Shown here: positions 11,261 to 25,625 of the stretch, piece by piece
Layout: the number at the start of each line of letters is the position of its first letter
How positions within the stretch are numbered: position 1 is the first letter of the stretch
Assembly (NCBI GenBank): GCA_965153455.1
Contig: OZ234502.1
Span: 2,645,267-2,709,266, forward strand
Reading direction: 5' to 3'
DNA: 64,000 nt
DNA from: Sphagnum compactum
Taxonomy: Eukaryota; Bryophyta; Sphagnopsida; Sphagnales
The notes under the pieces: generated by a model
What the model was told of the DNA's origin: nothing
Seen by the model: only the letters and a program-made list of their open reading frames with translations
Database searches by the model: none
Translations under genes and position numbers: made by a program

Positions 11261-14200
11261 AGATGAAGCTTTACTAGCATAAATGTGTGTGAAAGACCTA
11301 CATTCAACACAAGAAAAAGTGTAAATTGCTAATGTATTACAAATGCAAACCTACAATGTTATACCAATAGTTGCAATCTCCTTAAATTAAATTGCAATTT
11401 GGCCTTGAGTTGCAAATTTGACATAGAGTGGATATGCTCTTAGTTTGGGCCTAGCTTCATCATTAGCTTGAGATCTGTTATTTCAAGGTGTATGCAATCA
11501 AAACAACATATTGGGCCTAGTTTTACCACATGCCACCAAACAAGGATATGATATTTAAAGGCGTACACAATACAATCCATAATCAATTGCTTACAATCCA
11601 TAATCAATTGCTTAGAGAGTGGTAACAAATTGTTTCATTCTTCTCTCCCATTTCCTCGTTGAGTCATTCTATGCTTTTCGGAAGTCCATCATGGTGCCCG
11701 CCTACACAATATAATTAGTGGCAGTTCATTTGGAAGGCAAACCTAAAAAAAATAAAATTCAATAGAACAATTTTTCAAATAAATCACCAAGTTTCATCCA
11801 TTCTTCAAATATTCAAAATAGCTTCTACCACAACATTAGGGCAACACATAAGCAAAACATTGAATATATATAAGGTGTATACCTTCAATCACACATAACA
11901 TGCTTGTGTTTATGATGGACTTGCAATTTATGAACTTGTAGCTTAGTCTAGATTTTGTGGGTTTTGATATGGCCACACATATTGCCATAATGTATGATCA
12001 TGAAATTCTATGACCTTTGTTTGTGACTACTTACAACAAATTAACACTACCCATGTTGTTGAAGTTGCTAATGTTGCACCTATAGTGGGAGTCTTTGGAT
12101 TTTTAAGTTCATTTGAGGAAACTACATTCGGGCTTTTTAGAACATAATTGTCATTATTCAAAAAGATTCTTGTGTCAATTGAGACATTCAATCTTTTAAG
12201 TTCGTGGGTAACACATAAGGGCCAAGTCCCAAACATTGGATTTCTTGCACATCAAGTGAAGAACATTGTAGGATCCCAAATTGAAATTGAAAAGATTTTT
12301 AGTATGGTAGAGATTATCATTCATTTGAGATGTTATTGGCTTGATATTGATAATTCAAACAATTTTTTTTTAATCATGAAGAATTAATCAAGGGATACCA
12401 CATTCGGGTGTTCAATGTTTCACAATCTAAATCAATTGAAGCGTATCCACATGGCTAGTTCAAAACACATTGGGTGACCATAAGGATCAATATCTCATTG
12501 AATTATTTTGTGCCATAACTCATGTTTGTGGAGTAAACATTTTATTTTTCAAGGTAATAATCTACCATGAATAACACAATTTGATGGCGTATTGAATTCC
12601 AAAGTTTTTGTGAACATAATGATTTTAAATGTGAATCAAATTTTGATAAGAATCTTCAACTTTCAGAGGTGATGAAATGCTTTTCTATAAGCTCTAGCAC
12701 ATTATTGTTTGTCCTTTCCACTCATTTTTGTCCAAGTAATAGTCTTTTGAAAAGAAAATTGTTCCACTATTGTTTACCCTTTCCAAATTTTTTTTGCCCA
12801 AGTAATAGTTTTTTAACAAAAGATTGTGTGTTTTTGATTGAAACCTCCTTCATTTTAGCACACTTTCAAGTCATTAGTAAAATATTAAAAAGATTTAAAC
12901 ATTGCATGCCCATAGCAAATGGAAAAATAAGGCATTATTAACATGAACACCTAATATCATGTTTGATAGAACAATTGTGAAGGTGCTCAAATTGGTGCCT
13001 TCATTTTTCACATACATTATGGCTTTGTAAGATAAACCAAATTGAGCAAGCAAATCCTTCAACTATATAACCATAACAACTTTTAAAGTTTCATGAACCT
13101 AAAAAATACCTATTGTTATATGAGATGGTTCCCATTTTTTAATGATGTATTTGAAAACAAAAGCAAAAGTATGAAACCCACCTTGTGACATCTAGAGATA
13201 AAAAATGGCAACGAATGCAGTAGCTTCAATAAGGGTACAAAAAAATGGTGTTCCATGCTCCTCTTGACCATGTTAGGAATTACCTCATTAAGAAGTTGTC
13301 ACCTATTTGCACACAACCACATTGTCAAAAAATTAACCTTATAAATCATATATTTTCAATTGGAACTCAAAGGCCAATAACTTTTAAGGTTGTACAAAGT
13401 TCAATTCTGATGAAATGCTTGTTGAGCAAGGTCAATTTTTTTTGTAAAATGTTGCATTATTGAAGAAATAACCTATGAAGGTTGCACTTGGTTTTTTTTA
13501 ACCTTCTTGCAATATTGTTGAACATCATGTGTTAGATTGCTTGTAGTTTTTAAATTTTTGTAAAGAGTCAACATCTCTAAATGTTTTGAGGTTACATGTC
13601 TAATCATGGTAGTTGTGCCATGGTTTTGGTTGTATGCAAGTAACCCTTTTCATTGGGGTACTATTTTGCACAATTAAATCAATTTCTTGCTAGACATTTT
13701 GACACACAACACATCTCATTTGTTGAGAAGTAGAAGAATTCATAGAAACAACATAGTCATTAAGATTGAAGAAAGCCCCTGTACTTGTTATCATTTTCCA
13801 AGGAAGCTAGAACTTTTGATTCACCTTCCATTGAAGAAATTGGTGATATCTTGTGTTTGCTCTTCTACTTGCAAAAATATCCTCACTCGTTTTTATTTTC
13901 TCCATCCAATTCAGTTGTTTCAAATCCAACCCCACCTTTAGCAACAAAGGAATCACAATCAACAATTGACAAAGGAGAGCTTGTCAACAACAAAATGAAA
14001 TCAAATTAAGAACACACCAAATTCGACACTTGCTAAAATTTTCATCACATGTCACATCATTTGTTGATGCAACTTTCAAATTTGTTATGCCACACAATTC
14101 TCAACCGCCATATTGAAAGCTTGAAAGCTCCCCCTTAAACCCTAAAGCCCTGTTCATGTAAATTCCACAAGAAGTTGACTAAACATGTGCATCTCAAAAA

Positions 14201-15232
14201 GAAGATAGATAGAAGCCTAGTATGGTATAATAAACCCATCTGTATTTTTAAAAACAAAAACCTGCCCAATAAGTCTTTCATGAAATTTTTTGGGGAGTCA
14301 TTGCCCTTGGGTTAGGGCATTACATACCATATATGTGCCCTGGTTGATACCCATCCTAAACCATATACCCGCCCAACACGGGTTATTTCTTTGGGTTTTT
14401 TTCAACTAATTTCTGACCGCTATCCTCAAATTTTGAAGAATCTTATCCCTCACTTTCTCATTTGGTTTTAAATATTTTTAAATATAATGTAACTATATAT
14501 ATATATATATGATTTTATTTTCTACCATCAATGATTAGAATATAATTACTTCCCTCCCCACCCCCCCCCCTTTGGAACTGACATTTATATCATTCCTCAG
14601 AAAATTTTGCCATAATTCGCAAGATTTTGTTCTAAAATCACAAAGTTCATCAAAATTGTCAGATATACCTTATTTACTCACCACTCATGTTTGGCACTAA
14701 TTAATTCCTTAGAGGACCAGGGAAAAAAAGAGAAAAAAAAACTAGGAACGGGTTGTCGAAATTTCAAAAAAATTGAACCGAATTCAAAATACAAGATAAC
14801 TTGGAAATTTACTGGTGGAATTAATATATTTAAAGACTATTTTTGAAATTCTGAAATATTCCGATTAAGGCTGCTGACCCTTTTTTTTTTAAAAATCTTC
14901 GACAAAATTCATCAAACATGAGTCCAAGGTACAGTAATAAAATTGGGGGGGGGATATGGCCAAGCAAGAATTTGAACTCTTCAAGCCCTCTTCTTATCTT
15001 TATTAGAGAACAACATAATTGTCACTGAACTCTATCATTTGTAATAGAAATATTTTAATTGAAAAGATCAAACCACCATTTATTGATATCCATAATGTTC
15101 TTTTATTTTGAGGGTGTCATTGCTCACAATATCAATTGAATGAGTACTTTGATCTACTACCCATCTTTCACAAAAACTTCAATTATTGCTTTCAAATTAG
15201 AGCATGTCATAATGATATATATACCCCAACCC

Positions 15233-15252
15233 CTAAACCCTAAACCCTAAAA
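15233..15252 (+). repeat. Interstitial telomere-like CCCTAAA repeat
   Basis: Nearly three units of the plant telomere heptamer CCCTAAA. Such short runs are common in plant genomes (telobox) and do not imply a chromosome end. A reverse-oriented run (TTTAGGG) is at about 57255-57275. Confidence 0.85.
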
Positions 15253-18200
15253 ACCACATGTGTTTGTTCTGAGAGGCTTGAGAGAAGAATGTGATAGAAG
15301 GTACTCAATCATGCTGCTATTGCTTTGTTATGATGGACACCTTTGTCCTTCTCTTGATAGGTAAGTTAAAGTAAGTAGAATAGGGCATTGAGAGGGCACA
15401 AGGGGGGGGGGGAGTGAAAGAAGAATGGCCTGATCTTTGTGGCCCTTGTGTGTATAGGTTATCAAAAATTTTGGCCTGCAAATGGTATTAATGACATAAA
15501 CAAGAGCTTGGAATTTGTTGGCCTTGCCTTGGTAGGCAAGGATATTGTGTTTAGATTCATTATAGAATATATAATATAGTAGCTTAAGGGATTTTGGCCC
15601 CCTAGGTAATAATAATAGGTCTATTTCTATATGAGGATTTTTGGAAGATGATGTTTTGGCTTGTGTTGAAACTTGAGATTAGTTACAAAGTTATAAAATC
15701 TTGAAAGATTTCGGTTTCTTTTAGAGGATTTTTTTGAAGATTATATTTTTGCACAATGAAATATTTGAGTTTCCATAGTTCTTCGTTCGCATTAATATAA
15801 CTTTTCATGTAAATGTCAAGGCCAAAGTGTGACACACCCCTTGTTGCAACTGGGGTTTACATATTTCAGTAGTCATCTACTACCGCTCCTTTGAGAGCGA
15901 TACCTTACCATGTTATTATCTTGGGGGTTTTGAGCTCTTGTATATCATTGGCATTTTTAACGTGGTCTATGAATATTAGTGTAGAAAATAAGCATGAATG
16001 CACACGGTCCCTGGAATGGGCTTGTGCCAAAGTGTCAAAAGAAAGCTTATGTTGCCAAAGAGCTTATGTTAGAATGGGGAGCCTTGAATTGTTTTGAGGA
16101 GTTCTCTCTTCAATAAACTTCCAAACTTGGACTTACCTGTTATAATAATCCTGTGCCTAGGTGTGAAGAAAAATTTGTGCCCAATGAGATTGTTTGAATT
16201 GGTGCCTCGAATTGTTTTTAAAGAGCTGCCTTAGTGAATTGGTAATTTTAAGATTGCATCATTGTCTTTTGCATGCAACATTGCAACAATTTCAACCTTG
16301 TAACCTCCTTGTACTAAAAGATCAGATTTTGGCACATTACTTGTGCTGTTTGTTTACGAGGTAGAAGCTTTGTAATTTTGATGTGGGTTGGGTTTGGTTT
16401 AGTTTCTTTTGGGGTTTTTGTTTTGGTGGACAACATGGAAATAAGGAGGTTATTAGAACTTCCAAAAGTTTGATTTATCAGTAAAGAGTGTCCTAAAAGA
16501 TATATATAAGAAGGTGCTCAAAGAAAGTAGTTGTGGAAGATTGTCCCATTGTGCACAAAAAAAAAAGGGCCGCAAGTATAAAGTTGGTATAGTAAATGTA
16601 TTGCTTTTTTAAAGGTATTGTTGGTTCTTGTGTCAAAAGTTGTGACTTGCTACGACCATAGCCAAAAACAATCTGGCATAGATCTCTCTCTAAACATATT
16701 GGTCAACATTTGGAATGTCATGAACTTGACGAGCTCCTCTCTAACCACTTTAACTTGATCCTTGGTAGCTGATGGAGGGAAAAAAAAAATTTGCAATCTT
16801 TTTCAATATGCATATCAAGGTCCCGACAACAAGAATCAATTGTGGGTCATATTACAGGAGCCATTGTTTGACCCAAACTGAAATCTAGTGTACTACGCTT
16901 TTCAAGAATGAAATCCTGAGATGTAGTGATTCATTGGAGTTTAAGGTTATATGTTTCATTCTAATAAGAAGAGTTTCAAGTGTCTTATTACTCAAGTATG
17001 AAATCCTGAAGTCTTCTGACTCAAGTATGAAATCCTCAAGATAATGATATGCAATGCTTCTTACTTGGAGATGCAATGGCTTATGACACCCATGGTACTA
17101 AGTATATCGGAAAAGAGGCTTTAAATCTTAGCAACATAATTATCATTTCAAGTTGAGTAACTTAGTTCCAATGGTTCCTTAAGAGAAGCTCCACCAACAG
17201 CTGTATAATCCGTGTTTTTTTTTCTTTGGGGACAAATTTTGTTGTTTTTCGACAAGAAATACTGGGAAGTTTTTGTAATTTTTAAAGTGTAAATTCAACT
17301 AATTTTGATTTTTTTAAAAAGGAAAAAAATTGCCAAATTCTCAATAGCACAAAATTGAAATAGTGTGAAATTGAGTTTGGACTTGTAAAATGCATAGGAT
17401 TCAGTGCTCTCCAGAAAGGTGACTAATGAAATATGATTGATTTTGATTTGCCAGTCACAACAGTATGTGATGACAATAAAAAAGTAAAAACGGTGTCAAG
17501 ATTAGAAGCGTTTTGATTTCAAAATTGTGCATATTGAATGAACTATTACTACTCCCCTACATTTGTTATGTTCCAGAGTGGTGCCATATCTAGAGGCCTA
17601 ATGCTCATTTCACTGTGCCAAAAAGAAGTGTAAGTTAAGGTAGTAGTAATAAGTATACAAGACTTTGAAGTGTAACATTCTGTACTACTTCTACTGCATT
17701 ATGCACCCACTCTGAACTGAGTTCTAAACTTCTTTTGTTCGTCTTAAGTACAATTGAAACCCTCAAAGTTGGTTTTATATGTACAACTTAACCAATAACC
17801 GTCCTGATAGCTTGTGATAAATTAGCATTGAGCCCTTGTTTCATCAGGTTGATGCATGATTTGGTGTGAACAACATATCTTGGATCGAAGGAAAGACCTT
17901 TCTTCGGGTGTGAGCTCTCCATACGATATGATATGATATGATCTCTCTATTATTGTTGGGTCTTTTTGACATCTATCTCTTGAGGAGTGAAACCATTTGC
18001 TCCTGTAATATATCTTGGAAGTGTAGATTCAACAATCTACACTTCCCCCCCTGTTTGTTTGTTTGTTTGTTTCACTGCAGTTTTCTTAGTAGCAATTTGC
18101 GAGGAGCTACTTCATTTACTCTATGTTGTGTACTAATTTGTTCAAAATTTAAATCAGCAGGTTATATGAGCAATGGATTATAGGATATGGAATTGGCCAA

Positions 18201-18380
18201 CAAGATCGGCTTCATATAAAGGATGAGACAATGAACCATAGTCACTTAGAGAGCATCTCCATGACAGTAGAATAAGGTCCTACACAAGGTAGTTTTGATG
18301 AAGTTCAAGCCTTATTTAAAGAGAAGCTCAGTTTGGATTTATAAATATACATAGGATACTACACAAGGCTCTTCGATAGG

Positions 18381-20186
18381 GCCTTTTGATTGGCTGGTCA
18401 CAATGAATGGCCCACTTTACAATATCCAGTATTTCATGAATGGGGAAATAACTTGCACATTATTTTGGATGCGGTAGACACTAATAAAGACCCACATAAC
18501 ATACCAGGTGTGGGTGGAAATGCTCTTATAAGAGTGTTTAACAATTGCTTAGGATATTCTAATGATAAAATCAGTACATGGCAAACCCAGTGCTGTAGAC
18601 ATGATCTTCATCAAAGCAAAGAAGTATGTGTATGTGTGTGTATGTATTATAGATCCCAGGCAAAGAGGAGAAAGAGGAACATGATAAAGTTCATCAACCC
18701 AAATACCAATTTGGACACCAATTACTTGCATCAATAGGGATCGGGTATTCATTTGCATTCCTAAACTTCCATACATATCACATACATGATGATGGACAAC
18801 GTAGCAGAGCTCAGCACAAACAAAATAGAAGAAGATTTGGCTGCCAAGTTGGATTTCAGCAACTAAACCCAGAAAAAGATCACAGGTCTCAAACCAATGT
18901 ACGCAATAACTTTGGCAAACCAGTGATGCTCGACATACTCCAACCAATGCCAGGCTTTATAGCAGGTCTGCAAAACCAGTTACAAGAAATGAAGTCAGTG
19001 GCCTGTGCAGGAGTGTATTTGTTGGCTGTCATGTTAATCCACAATTATGGCCTTGACCACCTTGCTTTCTGGCATCACAATCTAACCTGAAGGTGCAATC
19101 ACAGCAGAGAATTCCTTAATGCCATGACAATTTATGATCACAAAGATGTGGGATTACAGCATCTAAATTGTCTTCTTTATCAGTCAATGAACAATCAACG
19201 AAAACACCAACAACAGTTTTTTTTTCATACTGTGAGGGACTGGAATTCCAATGAATTCTGAATTTGGCATCATTCAAGCAGCTTTTGTGCTTCTTCATTT
19301 GTTTAATCATCACAAAATGGCGGAAGCAGACATTGGGGGATGGATTTCGTCTCTTACAGTTGGAAGGTCTTGATGGCTCAAGCTGGGCAGGATATTCAAC
19401 TGGTACTCGAATTGTATTCTTTGTTTTGTAGACAACCCAACAGAATACAAAAGTATAGTTTTAGTCATATATCTGCTAATAGAGACCAAGCTCAATTCCC
19501 TCAGAATATCAGGCTGGAAAAGTGCATCCCAAACTCTTTGATGTCATGAGGATTGAGCTCTTTACCAGTTTACGGACCTGCAAATCAAACCAACATCGTC
19601 TCTTCCAGGTTAATTGCAGGCAAACACCAAGTCTGTGGCACAAGAACAAGACAGAGGCAGTGTGACCAGTAAACAATATAGAATCCACACAACAAGAACT
19701 ACGCAGGCATGAAATTCAAATACAAGAGAATGCACAATTGTCTGTGTGGCTTCTTCAGTAGCCAAGGGCATCCATGAAAACTTTGCATCTTTTCCTTGCA
19801 GATCTCAGATACAAGTAAATGATCGTTGCCCAGTAATGGTTCCCAAGCATCACCCAGCCTTTGAAACATCTTCTGATTCTGTTCATGTCTTGGTGTTAGA
19901 ACGTACTGTCCAGCCATAGAGCTGCAGACAGACTAAAATGCAATTCTTTCCCAGCACAATCATACAGGAGGAATTGACAACAAATACCACAACTCTAGAT
20001 CTGCATGTGCTGCCCATACTCTTAGGCTTGATGAGGAGTAGGCCAGGGTATATTCTAATATGGAATCCAACCTGATTGCACTCTGAGATTAAGAGACTAT
20101 TTGAGGGTTGGACAATAAACCCTAGCTCTGTTCTAGACCTGCTTAGCTTTAAGAATCTATGGCATTACAAGTGTGGAATTCTAAAG
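18381..20186. other. Non-coding sequence 3' of the mTERF-like gene
   Basis: Moderate-GC sequence downstream of the minus-strand mTERF-like gene. Open frames such as 18390-18737, 18549-18947 and 19699-19917 show no family motif. The part next to 20187 is likely 3' UTR. There is a short (TG)n at about 18624-18644. I find no RNA gene. Confidence 0.45.
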
Positions 20187-21985
20187 TTAAAATCTAACCC
20201 AACATCGAGTACACTGGCCCATGCAATCACCTTTACAGTCAACATTGTAACCCAGCACACTTGGATTCCGTGTAATCACGTTTTTCAAAGAATTTCCAGT
20301 GATGCCCCAGGAGGCATCCAAAATGGCCACATTTGCTTTAAGTTCTTCCTTGGAGAGACCGACCACTTCTGGAAAATTTGTAAGCAGCTCTGGCAGGTCT
20401 ACACCAAGATCCTTCAAGTAACCCAAAGTTTCCACAACTGCTTCAGGCTCCGGAACGGTTGCCTCCTTATCTTCTCCCCAGAATGAAGAGTAAGACCAAC
20501 AGAAGGATTTTGACAGAATCTTGTCAGCGTCTTCTGAATTGAATCCTATTTCTTCAACCTTATTGCGGGAATTGTCCCACTTCTCAAGTTCAGTTGAGTT
20601 GAATCGTTCAGTCAATGTGCTTGCCTTGCAATAGTGCAAATTTCTTCCTTGTTGTCCCTTTCTTGAAGTGTAAGTTTTTGAATGATAAATAACTTGCTGT
20701 CGATCTTTAGCTACAATGCTTCTCTCCTGAATTTGTGTTGTTCTTAAGTTGAGCACTGGCAATCTCTGAACAAACAAACAGGATGAAAAGAATCAGAGTG
20801 ATGCTGTCTTCATAAGGTCCATGCTTCAACTAAATAAGTGACTTTCTCATTCCAATGTAATTGATTTCAGAGTCATCTGAAAATGTGTAAGCCATCCTGG
20901 AATTCACCTTTCTGGAAAGTTACAGAGTTTTTTAGAGGAAAGACTGTACCATATCTTGAGCCTGTGTGTAGTTGCAAAGACTTGTATTCCAAATCCCGAG
21001 CCCTGCTGCTCCCTGAGAGTAAAGCCCTCCTTGCATGCTGGCCATCTTCACATGCCCTAATAACACAATCCGTCAATCCCCTTAAACATGACTTAAACCC
21101 TAGACATGTGGTTTTTTTTCACTCATGGAATTTTATAATCCCATCAGATTTCAAATGTAAACTTCCAATTGTCATTTACTAGACTTGAGAATTAAACATC
21201 TGATAGTAACGATATCCATTGTAGAATTAAGTGATAGTTCCCACTCAAGCTGCCTGTACAAGAAATGAAGATGAACGTTTGTGATTTCAAACCATCTAAT
21301 TCAAGAGCTCAACTAATCTGTTGATATTATTATCATAAAAAGATCATGTCAACAAACAATCAATCCGATAGAACCACAAAAATCTGTAAATTCGCGCCTG
21401 ATCCATCCTTAGAACATAGACGGCCAAAGAGTAACGAAAGATTCACTACTTCTATAAAAGACCGGCATTCAAGAGCTCAAAACTAACTCAGGAATTGCTT
21501 TTCAATTTGATTTCAAGGACTCAGGAGGAGCGCACAAAAGAAGGCCTGCTGCTGCTGCTGCTGCATACGCATAAACACCTTGAAAACACTAGAATGCAGA
21601 TCTAAAAAGAAATCACTATAACTGAGTGGGAAAAACAAATTCAAACAAGACTTCCCCCGTGATCACAGAAAACTCCACAACACAATATTTCGTAAAATAG
21701 CCGGACCAAAAGAGATTTCTAGATCCATCTACAACCCCCGCAAAGAACGCAAACAGAGCGGGGGAAAAAAGAAAAGGGAGAAACCCGCGACAAAGAGACG
21801 GAGAGGAGGAAGGGGAGAAAAAAGAAGCAAAACTTTCGAGAGATTCACCAAAACTTCTGGAGAGAAAAATAATAAAACAAAGTAAACAAGCAGTGTGCAC
21901 TTACCACACGATGTTTCCTGTCCGCTACCTTCTCTTCCGGTTCCCACTCCAACCAAGTGTATCGAAGACGAGCAGCCAAAACCAT
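20187..21985 (-). CDS. mTERF-domain protein, two exons, organelle-linked
   Basis: mTERF proteins are helical-repeat nucleic-acid-binding proteins of chloroplasts and mitochondria that act in organelle transcription, splicing and translation. Exon 2 (20187-20765, stop at its end) carries helical-repeat text: LKDLGVDLPELLTNFPEVVG, a second repeat with WGITGNSLKNVITRNPSVLG, then the Cys-rich tail YNVDCKGDC and CTRCWVRF. I remember that tail as the C-terminus of a small plant mTERF-related subgroup. The acceptor before 20765 is a good TTGTTTGTTCAG. The proposed exon 1 is 21905-21985 (27 residues, starting MVLAARLRYTW) with donor GTAAGT; both joins are phase 0, giving about 219 aa. The exon 1 link is inferred from phase and splice sites only. 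An in-frame Met lies further up in a (GT)n repeat. Exon 2 is strong; exon 1 is moderate. Confidence 0.75.
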
Positions 21986-22003
21986 GCGCGATTGCACCGC
22001 CAC

Positions 22004-22004
<1 letters not shown>

Positions 22005-22030
<26 letters not shown>
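22005..22030. repeat. (CA)n microsatellite
   Basis: About 13 CA units just 5' of the proposed mTERF-like start codon. On the gene's strand it is (GT)n and would encode a Cys-Val run if translated, so it is more likely 5' leader. Confidence 0.9.
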
Positions 22031-22038
<8 letters not shown>

Positions 22039-22059
22039 AACTTGGTTGGGGCTACCATT

Positions 22060-24385
22060 TAATCCCCTTCTTCACAAGGAAATTGTTTCATGGGGCAACT
22101 GGGTTGAAGAAGTTGCCCAAAGGTTAAAAAAATTCATCCATTTTGTCTATGGAAAATAAAAAAGGAGAATTTGGATAAAGGATTGGACCTTTGGGTTGAA
22201 ACTAAAGAGGGGGGATTCTAACCATTGCATCATTTATTTTTCTTTGAAAATATTGTGCAAGAAAGATAATTAAACTATTAATCATAGTTTGAATACAACA
22301 AAAAAATTGAAAATATTTTTCTTGATTGGCACCATCTTGCAATTACATTGAGTTCAATGTTGCATTTACTTCATTACACATGTTTAGTGTTTGCCATGCA
22401 CCAAATCAAAACCAAACGGTTTTAAGTTAGAACCAAAATTGGAGGTTCTTAATTTTTTCAAGGGCAAGGTTTTAGATTTAGTTAATTTTTTTAAATATAC
22501 GTATAAATGGGACCTAGTTTAGTTTCTAGTGCACAATTTATGAGTAGTTTGAAATCTTTTTTCTTTCCTTTTTTTAAATTGCATTTGGCCAATTTGAATT
22601 AGCAAATATGTTTTGGATGACCTTTTGGTTCAATTCCAAAATCCAAAATGCATAAAATGACCTTGCATTATATTTTTTTTGGAAACAAGCCATTTTTTTT
22701 ATTGAAACATCAATTTATTTCAAAGACTTGACAACATCAAACCAATACAAACTAACTTACTTCTAAATTTTTAACTACACTAATAACTAGTTTACAACTG
22801 ATCATAACCCTTCTAATGCCATTTGGTTTAATGTTTCATAGTTTATGCTTGTATTGATTGACCTTAAATTGTGTCTTCTTGCCAAACTCGATTTTTGCTT
22901 TCAAATACCTCCTCAAAACTAAGATCATCGAGACAACAAATACAAGGATAACCAATAAAATGAACATTGAGATCATTTTGATCAAGACAATAAACATTAA
23001 TATTGCCACAATCAAGAGGAATCAAAATATAAACACTAAGATCACCAAGGTTAGGATAACAAAGACCAAAATCAACATGAAAAACATAATAGAGTCATCA
23101 CAAAAGAGAAGATGGACTCATCAAACGACCTACATGAGACCACCATTGTTGGCATCACAAACATGAATGTGAATAACACCATGTGCCATGAACACCAACA
23201 CCTAGCACCACAAATAACAAAGTTAATTAAAAAAAGAACATCACTATGGAGAAGACAACAAAAAATAAAACCACTATGAAACAAATATGGAGAACTTACC
23301 AATGTGAAGTTGAAGGACTCAAAAACAAAGTTGCAAGAAGAATTAAAACACAAGCACAAATAACATTAACCTGAAAAACAACATCACAACCACAAACAAA
23401 AAAATGCAAAGAATATTAGAACAAAGAAAAATACAACACCAATTTGAAAAAGTTGAAAACCACCAAATCCTAAAACCTTCAACCCTAAACCTTAAAATAA
23501 AACTAGAACCAATTTTTTAAAAATCAATTCAATTTTGTAGTATTAGTGATAATCAATTTTCAAAGTATAGAATAGAGATAACGATAGAAATATAATGTAA
23601 AGATTGAAATCATATTTTTTACAAGAACATCTTAATTTGTACATATATTTATAAAAACATTTATCAGCTTTGTATCATACTAGTAATGTATGTGAATTTA
23701 ATATATTAAACATATTGATAAATATGAATTGGTGTAAAATGCTTTGAATTGCTTTATTTATTTAAAATTGTATGAACACAAGAGGTTCTTGAATATTTTA
23801 ATGTATCAACTAGCAAATGCATTATTAATATCAAGAATAGTAAAACAAGAACCACAAAAATTATTAAAATAAATCAAAACACAAATATAATGCAAAGGAA
23901 ACAAAAATATAATAGCATAATGGACATGAAGATAATCTTGGATTAATGCAATTATAAAGTTTGTAAGCATTCGTTCAAATATTACATCTCTTACACCCAA
24001 TGGTGCACATGCAAAACAAATATGGTATTGGCATAATATGATTGCAATACAAATATAATACCTTGATAAACATAAATGCAACATTGAATTAATGTAATTG
24101 AAAAAATTGTAACCATGTTGGGGTATAGTCACATCAATAAAACTCACAACAAGTGTAACCAATGCTTGGTTTTTCATGTTTTAGTATGAAAATTGTACTA
24201 AACTTGGAAGTTTTTAATGTGTTTACATGATAATGTTTTTAATACATAATGAGAACATGTGGAAAATTTTGAAATGAATGTAATAACTATATAATATTTA
24301 AAAACATTCATATGGTTACAATGTTTTCATTTTTAAAACATTTTTATTTTATTTTATTTTATTCAAAATGACATAATTATTTACA
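22060..24385. other. AT-rich intergenic
   Basis: AT-rich sequence with low-complexity open frames only (22858-23166 is Asn/Ile/Lys-rich; 23806-24177 is Ile/Phe-rich). A tRNA A-box-like word occurs at about 22220-22232 on the minus strand. No gene can be supported. Confidence 0.5.
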
Positions 24386-25298
24386 ATAACCAAGGTGCAT
24401 TCACACTTGTAGGTAAAACCATGTTAGATTCTTCTTACAAAAAAATCATTCTTGTGGTTCCACACTTGGTGTTAGTGTTACCACCAATTCCTACATGGCA
24501 TCCTATGTGGTGTAAAGAGTTAGAAAGTGTTAAAGTGAATGGTGTTTGAATAGTATATTAAAACCAATGTTAGTATGTTTCACGATTTTCTTCATGAAAT
24601 GCAATGGTAACCTACAAAAGTGAAAAATGAAGACATAAGTATTCGGTAAACTATTGTTTCAATTTCCATCACAATTCTTCCTTCCTGATTTCCTCACACC
24701 TCATTATGCTTCATTGTGTTCCATCAACCTTCACATCAAGTCATTCTAGGTTCAAGAACATGATGTCTACATGATGAATTTTCCAAGCTTCATGAGCTTT
24801 AGGATTTTCAAGCGTTGAACATAAGGTGTTGTGTGTTAGGTATTATGTGTTAGGCGTTGAATGTTTTATTACAAAGATGATACATCTCAGAAAGAAATCT
24901 AGAATATGGCCTTAGAAATCAAAAAAGTTATGAACCAAATGAATATGAATTTTGCAAATCATTCACCTCTTGCATCTCCTACAAATCAACAAAGTAGATA
25001 ATCAAGTGAATTTAACTTGTGTAAGTCATTCCTCTCTTGCATGCACCTCCTGCATGATCAAATTTTCAATCATCCAAGTGAATTCAAATTTTGCAAATCA
25101 TGAATGGAATAATTTCAACTACAAATGTAGGTGCTCATGAAATATTTGCATCAACTACTCATGGTCGTGGAACACAAGAGGGGAAAGATGGCCAAATCTG
25201 AAAGTGAAAAACAAAAGAATTGATGGAATTACATCAAATGTTACCTCTAACATCCAAGTCAAACACCCTTGCTAGCGCACCTGGGAATTTGAGAGGTC

Positions 25299-25625
25299 AT
25301 GGTTCTAATACAATCAAAATGTGATGAAATCATGGCAAGTTTGGACATAGTAGATCCATCTGACCAAATGGAAACAACAACATCCAAATGGAAGAAAATT
25401 GCACAAGTAGTCAATGCTACTAGGCACTCAACTTTGCCGAAGAATGACATGGCTTGCAAGGATAAATGGGGAGCTGTATATCGGGATTTCAAGCACATGT
25501 TTGACTATATGACAAGAACTAGAAACAATACTAAATATTGGGACTTGACTCCTTAAGAAAAAGGTGTTTAAAGTTTTCTTCGACATTTAAACAAAGGTAT
25601 GTATGAACTCATTGAATTTGTTGCA
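25299..25625 (+). pseudogene. Broken Myb/SANT-like (trihelix) DNA-binding domain
   Basis: An 85-residue frame (25299-25556) reads as a Myb/SANT-like or trihelix domain: KWKKIAQVVN, then CKDKWGAVYRDFK, then a YWDL motif, with spaced aromatic residues typical of the fold. After the stop at 25554-25556 the same frame continues with another stop (25569-25571) and then recognisable family text (HLNKGMYELIEF), so the frame has been broken. A stop also lies just upstream at 25290-25292. It is probably the DNA-binding component of a transposon, since it sits inside an inverted-repeat-bounded segment, but a captured host trihelix fragment is possible. Confidence 0.65.

Larger units (their letters stand above)
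8913..18380. other. AT-rich intergenic desert
   Basis: About 9.5 kb of AT-rich sequence with no gene I can support. Open frames are short and have no recognisable motif. Contents: short direct repeats at 8905-8960 and 9230-9302 (a 42-bp duplication with AATCCGCTTTCGCTC), poly-T tracts (9720-9960), four 34-bp copies at 11125-11260, an interstitial CCCTAAA run at 15233-15252, homopolymer runs, and a (TA)n at about 14496-14510. It is probably old transposon debris, but I see no clear element ends. Confidence 0.6.

Noticed and set aside
15233-15252. Telomere-like repeat as a chromosome end
   Set aside because: Only about three units, surrounded by ordinary DNA; a short interstitial run.
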